A DNA stretch of 10,223 bases. It comes from CAZZKE01 sp964655005. Lineage in GTDB: Bacteria; Pseudomonadota; Alphaproteobacteria; Rhodospirillales; JABHCV01. The notes under the pieces are model-generated. The model was not told where the DNA came from. It saw nothing but the letters and a program-made list of their open reading frames with translations, and searched no databases. The first letter of the stretch is position 1, and each line of letters begins with the position of its first letter. Shown piece after piece: positions 7,191 to 10,223 of this stretch. The stretch is taken from contig CAZZKE010000087.1 in assembly GCA_964655005.1 (NCBI GenBank), forward strand, positions 1-10,223, given 5' to 3'. The translations under genes were made by a program, and so were the position numbers.

Positions 7191-8234
7191 TTATTTCGGG
7201 TCGGACTTGGAATCGTAGCGCGACTGCCATTCAGCCAGGATGCGTTTGCGGTTCTTGGCCGCCCAGGCGAAGTCGTTGTCGATCATCCTGGAGGCTACTT
7301 CCGGCGGGAAGTACTTGACCGCCTTGGCGATGCCGGGCATGGCGACCACGGCATAGCCTTCATTGTACATCTCGTTGGCTTTGCGGGAAACCGACCAGTC
7401 GGCCAGGGCCTTGGCCGCCTTCATTTTTTTGGTGCCCTTGATGATGGCGGTCGCTTCCATGTCCCAGCCGATACCTTCTTCCGGGATGACGATATCCAGC
7501 GGCGCGCCCTTGGCCTTCGACTTGGCGCCACGGAAGGCGAACGAAATGCCAATCGGGGTTTCGCCGGAAGCCGCCAGCTTGCAGGGCTTGGATCCGGAAT
7601 GAGTGTACCGCGAGATGTTCTGGTGCAGACCATCCATGAAGGTCCAGCCGCCACCTTCGCCGAACAGTTGCAACCACGATGAAACATCAAGGAAGCCGGT
7701 GCCGGACGAGTTGGGGTTGGGCATGATGATGTAGCCCTTGTAGACCGGGTTCAGCAGGTCGCGCCACTTTTTCGGGGTCGGCAGTTTGTATTTTGCCGCT
7801 TCCACCGTGTTGACGCAGATCGAGGCAACCCAGGCATCCATGCCGGTCCAGCTGGTCGGATTGGCCGAGTCACGGAATTTGGGGTCAAGTTTTTCGACCC
7901 CTTTCGGCGAATAGGGGGCCAGCATGCCTTCGTCGCCTAGCAGCATCAGGCTGGTGGCGGCCAGTCCCCAGACGATGTCGGCCTTGGGGTTGTTCTTTTC
8001 AGCCAGCAGTTTGGCGGTCACGATGCCGGTGGAATCCCGGACCCACTTGATTTTGATATTGGGATAATCCTCGTTGAAGCGGGCGGCGTACTTTTTCAGA
8101 TCCTCGGCTTCGACGGCGGTATATACGGTAAGTGTTTCGGCATAGGCCTTGAACCCGATGCCGGCGACAAGACTGACGGTAGCTGCGGATACGGCCAGCC
8201 TGGCGAAGCGAAGCGCGGATAATTTACTGAGCAT
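7191..8234 (-). CDS. phnS: 2-aminoethylphosphonate ABC transporter periplasmic substrate-binding protein
   Basis: 347-residue secreted binding protein that captures AEP for the phnT/permease importer. A clear signal peptide (basic LSKLSALRFAR, hydrophobic AVSAATVSLVAGIG, cleavage predicted after AYA at residue 32) precedes the mature start ETLTVYTA. This start is typical of the FbpA/PhnS2-like class of bilobed binding proteins. PNPNSSGTGF (172-181) is the conserved hinge and ligand loop of this class. ADIVWG (85-90) and the C-terminal YNEGYAVV region also fit. Cys140 and Cys218 are the only cysteines of the mature part and could form a disulfide. It is the first gene of the leftward cluster, divergent from the DeoR-type regulator across 185 bp, and is followed by a hairpin. 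The family includes ferric-iron binders; assignment to AEP (family TIGR03261, PhnS2) rests on similarity and the phnWX neighbours. The ATG at 8234 has GGGAGA about 11 nt upstream. Confidence 0.92.
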   Translation of the reverse strand: MLSKLSALRFARLAVSAATVSLVAGIGFKAYAETLTVYTAVEAEDLKKYAARFNEDYPNIKIKWVRDSTGIVTAKLLAEKNNPKADIVWGLAATSLMLLGDEGMLAPYSPKGVEKLDPKFRDSANPTSWTGMDAWVASICVNTVEAAKYKLPTPKKWRDLLNPVYKGYIIMPNPNSSGTGFLDVSSWLQLFGEGGGWTFMDGLHQNISRYTHSGSKPCKLAASGETPIGISFAFRGAKSKAKGAPLDIVIPEEGIGWDMEATAIIKGTKKMKAAKALADWSVSRKANEMYNEGYAVVAMPGIAKAVKYFPPEVASRMIDNDFAWAAKNRKRILAEWQSRYDSKSDPK

Positions 8235-8288
8235 GGGTTAGGTGTCTCCCTGTCCCTGATTAAAACGTCCTGAACCATTAGGTCACTG

Positions 8289-8321
8289 GTCATTATTCCA
8301 CAAAAAAACAATAAACGCCAA
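8289..8321 (-). promoter_or_regulatory. Candidate phnS promoter
   Basis: On the minus strand TTGGCG (complement of 8316-8321; 4 of 6 to consensus) and AATAAT (complement of 8292-8297; 5 of 6) are 18 bp apart, giving a leader of about 50 nt to the phnS ATG. The -10 lies in TTTTTTTGTGGAATAATGAC (complement of 8289-8308), almost repeated upstream of phnW. The -35 is overlapped by a 13-bp palindrome, so control by a DNA-binding protein is plausible. Confidence 0.5.
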
Positions 8322-8331
8322 ATGGCATTTG
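8319..8331 (+). promoter_or_regulatory. 13-bp palindrome over the phnS -35, candidate operator
   Basis: CAAATG-G-CATTTG is a perfect 6-bp inverted repeat around one central base, overlapping the predicted phnS -35. A dimeric regulator bound there would block the promoter. Short AT-rich palindromes arise by chance, so support is moderate. Confidence 0.35.
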
Positions 8332-8338
8332 AAGATCG

Positions 8339-8386
8339 TATAATATTTTTGCATTACACATTTCTATAATATTTTTGCGTTACACA
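8339..8386 (+). repeat. Tandem 22-bp direct repeats between phnS and the DeoR-type gene, candidate operator
   Basis: Two copies (8339-8360 and 8365-8386) share TATAATATTTTTGC and TTACACA and differ only at one A/G position, with a period of 26 bp. They lie just upstream of the DeoR-type gene and upstream of the phnS -35. Each copy contains TATAAT, so the second may also act as the regulator's -10, though no good -35 is visible. Arrangement and position suggest binding sites for the adjacent regulator, as autoregulation and control of phnS. This is inference. Confidence 0.6.
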
Positions 8387-8405
8387 ATGATGACGGATTA
8401 CCTTC

Positions 8406-8413
8406 AAGGGGGG
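8406..8413 (+). promoter_or_regulatory. Ribosome binding site deciding the DeoR-type start
   Basis: AAGGGGGG lies 6 nt before the ATG at 8420, supporting that start over upstream in-frame TTG and ATG codons (8375-8392), two of which fall inside or at the edge of the direct repeat. Confidence 0.6.
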
Positions 8414-8419
8414 CCTAGT

Positions 8420-9184
8420 ATGTTTGCCGAACAGCGGCGCAGCACCATCCTGGAATTGCTGACCCGGCGGGGCTCGGTGTCGGTTACCGAACTGCACCGT
8501 CGGCTGAAGGTGTCGCGCGAGACCATTCGCCGCGATATCAACACCCTTGCCGCCGCCCATCGCCTGCAAAAAACCCACGGCGGAGCGCTGTCCATGGATG
8601 CCGTCGAACCGGGCATAGCCGAACGCATGTCGGCCAATATCGCCGGCAAAAGGGCTATTGCTCGCCTGGCGGCGGGGGAGGTTCCCGATGGCGCATCGCT
8701 GATTATCGATTCCGGCACGACCACAATGTGCCTGGCCGAGGCCCTGGCCGCACGCCGCCATCTGGTTGTCTACACCAATGATTTTCAGGTTGCCGCCCGG
8801 CTGGCCGGTCGCCATGAAAACCGAGTTTTGATTATTGGCGGCGAGGTGGTCGGCGACGAGGGGGCGATGGTCGGGCGGGACGCCACGGCAATGCTGGAAA
8901 ACTACTACGCCGATTTCGCATTCGTCGGGGCCTGTGCCCTGTCGGCGAATCGCGGCCTGACCGATTATACCCGCGAGGGCGCCGAACTTCGCAAGTTGAT
9001 GCTGGCCAACGCCCGCACCACGGTGCTGCTGGCCGATCACGGCAAGTTCCAACGGGTCGCCCCGGTCAGGGTGTCGGCATTGGCCGAACTGGACCGCCTG
9101 ATTACCGACCTGCCCCTGAAACGGGCCGACGCGGCCTACTTCAAAAAGCTTAAATGCGAGGTTCTGGTCGCGGGAAAATCCTGA
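8420..9184 (+). CDS. DeoR/GlpR-family transcriptional regulator, probable regulator of the phosphonate genes
   Basis: 254-residue DNA-binding regulator, full length for the family. The N-terminal winged helix-turn-helix starts with FAEQRRSTILELL and has SVSVTELHRRLKVSRETIRR (19-38), whose RETIRRDINTL is the recognition helix, then the usual KTHGGA wing (51-56). The C-terminal DeoRC effector domain (about 73-230) shows IIDSGTTT (95-102), YTND (118-121), IIGGEV (138-143), FVGA (168-171) and LLADHGKF (203-210). That domain normally binds phosphorylated metabolites. The effector here could be an AEP catabolite such as phosphonoacetaldehyde, which is inference. The start at 8420 is chosen for its ribosome site and because family members begin just before the HTH. 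It is divergent from phnS across a region with direct repeats and a palindrome. A role in the adjacent cluster is likely but unproven; it could instead control only itself or a distant sugar operon. Confidence 0.93.
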   Translation: MFAEQRRSTILELLTRRGSVSVTELHRRLKVSRETIRRDINTLAAAHRLQKTHGGALSMDAVEPGIAERMSANIAGKRAIARLAAGEVPDGASLIIDSGTTTMCLAEALAARRHLVVYTNDFQVAARLAGRHENRVLIIGGEVVGDEGAMVGRDATAMLENYYADFAFVGACALSANRGLTDYTREGAELRKLMLANARTTVLLADHGKFQRVAPVRVSALAELDRLITDLPLKRADAAYFKKLKCEVLVAGKS

Positions 9185-9189
9185 TCCGC

Positions 9190-10223
9190 CTATTCCTTGC
9201 CGTTGCCGGCGGCGGCGGCTTTCGCCGCCTCCAGTTCGCCGGCCTGTTCCAGAATCGGGTAGACTATGGCGACAATGTGGGAATGGATGCGTTTCAGGTC
9301 GCGCAGGATATCCATGTGCAGGGCGCTGGTCTCGATACTTTCCTGGCGGCCTTCGCGCAGACGGGCCATATGCTTTTCGGCGCCCCGGCGCTCCATGGCG
9401 TTGACGATCCTTTTTTCCGCCAGCAATTGATGGGCCAGCTTGACGTCATCGGAAATGAAGATGCCGAGCGCCAGCTTCAGGTTGTCGGCGACTCGCCGGT
9501 GCAGCTCTTCTATTTCCTGTAGCCCGTCGGGTGAAAATTGCATCCGGCGCTTGATTTTTTTAGAGGCGATGTCCATCAGGTTATCGATGATGTCGCCGAT
9601 GTGTTCGAGATCGGTGGTAAAGGTCAGGATGTTGGCGACCCGCCGGCTATCGTCGTCGTCCAGACGCTCGCGGCTGGCTTCGGTCACGTACAGCTTGATC
9701 GCCTCGTGTATGCGATCCACGGCGTCGTCTAATTTGGCTACTTCACCGGCCAGTCGGCGATCATCGGTCCGGAATACATCGAGGCTCTGGTGGATCATTT
9801 TTTCGACCAGATCGCCCATGCGCAGGGTCTCCCGCGCCGCGCTGGCCAGCGCGATGGTTGGCTCGCCGATGTTGGCGCGGTCCAGGTGACGGGGCGCCCC
9901 GGGGTCGCTGGGAACCGGATCCGGCGGCAGCAGGGCGGTCGTCAACCGGGCCATGCGGTCGGTCGCGAATATGAAAAAAATGGCGATGGTCAGGTTGAAC
10001 AGGGTGTGAAAATTGACCACCTGACGCGCCGCGTCGGCTTCGATCATGCCGATATAGGGGGCGATTACCCCAACCAGCGGCAGCAGGGCGACGCAGCCGA
10101 TGACCTTGAACAGGGCGTTGCCCAGCGGTACCCGCCGGGCCACCGCGCCTTCGGCCCAGGTGGCGATAATAGGCGGCAATGTGCCACCCAGATTGGCGCC
10201 GATGACCAGGGCGAAGGCCAGCG
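9190..10223 (-). CDS. Na/Pi-cotransporter family protein with C-terminal PhoU-like domain, partial, N-terminus beyond window
   Basis: Inner-membrane phosphate transporter of the NptA/YjbB type, cut at the right edge; 343 codons are visible in one open frame from 10221. The visible N-terminal part holds LVIGANLGGTLPPIIAT, the conserved GANxG segment of the second Na_Pi_cotrans repeat. Two hydrophobic segments follow (around VIGCVALLPLVGVIAPYIG and FNLTIAIFFIFA). The rest is a mainly helical, charged cytoplasmic region of about 230 residues resembling PhoU (for example FTTDLEHIGDIIDNLMDIAS, with the E/D-rich metal-contact pattern). It ends in a short Ala/Glu-rich tail. The true start is outside the window; a TTG at 10179 inside the membrane domain is not a credible start. 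It converges with the DeoR-type gene, the stops being 5 bp apart. The family moves phosphate in or, as shown for E. coli YjbB, out. Export of phosphate freed from AEP is possible, but belonging to the cluster is not demonstrated. Confidence 0.9.
   Translation of the reverse strand, partial: LAFALVIGANLGGTLPPIIATWAEGAVARRVPLGNALFKVIGCVALLPLVGVIAPYIGMIEADAARQVVNFHTLFNLTIAIFFIFATDRMARLTTALLPPDPVPSDPGAPRHLDRANIGEPTIALASAARETLRMGDLVEKMIHQSLDVFRTDDRRLAGEVAKLDDAVDRIHEAIKLYVTEASRERLDDDDSRRVANILTFTTDLEHIGDIIDNLMDIASKKIKRRMQFSPDGLQEIEELHRRVADNLKLALGIFISDDVKLAHQLLAEKRIVNAMERRGAEKHMARLREGRQESIETSALHMDILRDLKRIHSHIVAIVYPILEQAGELEAAKAAAAGNGKE

Noticed and set aside
8281..8292. GGTCACTGGTCA, a repeat of GGTCA resembling a Pho box half-site pair
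   Set aside because: The half-sites are 7 bp apart rather than the 11 bp of a Pho box, and they match CTGTCAT poorly.
8096..8311. Small minus-strand open frame overlapping the phnS signal peptide and leader
   Set aside because: It overlaps phnS in another frame and resembles no known protein; the phnS signal peptide explains the region.
8375..8419. Earlier TTG or ATG starts for the DeoR-type gene
   Set aside because: They would add 11-15 residues absent from the family, and the strong ribosome site points to 8420.

Overview
The window is most likely chromosomal DNA of an alphaproteobacterium, possibly Rhodospirillales-like. I infer this from the moderately GC-rich coding sequence, the CckA-like AHDFNNLL kinase H-box, and the gene content. 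No rRNA, tRNA, insertion sequence, CRISPR array or phage gene was seen. Almost all of it is one coherent locus for uptake and breakdown of 2-aminoethylphosphonate (AEP, ciliatine).

Layout: six genes read leftward (minus strand), in transcription order. They are phnS (8234-7191, periplasmic binding protein), phnT (7083-5968, ABC ATPase), a double-length permease (5971-4265), a membrane hybrid histidine kinase with a periplasmic solute-binding domain (4131-1675), phnW (1577-453, AEP:pyruvate transaminase) and phnX (434 to beyond base 1, phosphonoacetaldehyde hydrolase, cut by the window edge). Divergent from phnS is a DeoR/GlpR-type repressor (8420-9184, plus). Its stop lies 5 bp from the stop of a convergent Na/Pi-cotransporter-family gene with a PhoU-like tail (9190 to beyond the right edge, minus).

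How it works together (inference from families and context): PhnS captures AEP in the periplasm. PhnT and the permease import it. PhnW transfers its amino group to pyruvate, giving alanine and phosphonoacetaldehyde. PhnX cleaves the C-P bond to acetaldehyde and phosphate. The Na/Pi-type protein could handle the released phosphate. The two candidate regulators are the DeoR-type protein and the hybrid kinase.

The non-coding signals are the most interesting part. A 20-bp AT-rich element matching at 18 positions lies upstream of both phnS and phnW, over their candidate -10 boxes. A near-perfect 22-bp tandem direct repeat with a 26-bp period, plus a short palindrome on the candidate phnS -35, lie between phnS and the DeoR gene. 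A hairpin separates phnS from phnT. No gene-free stretch exceeds about 185 bp.
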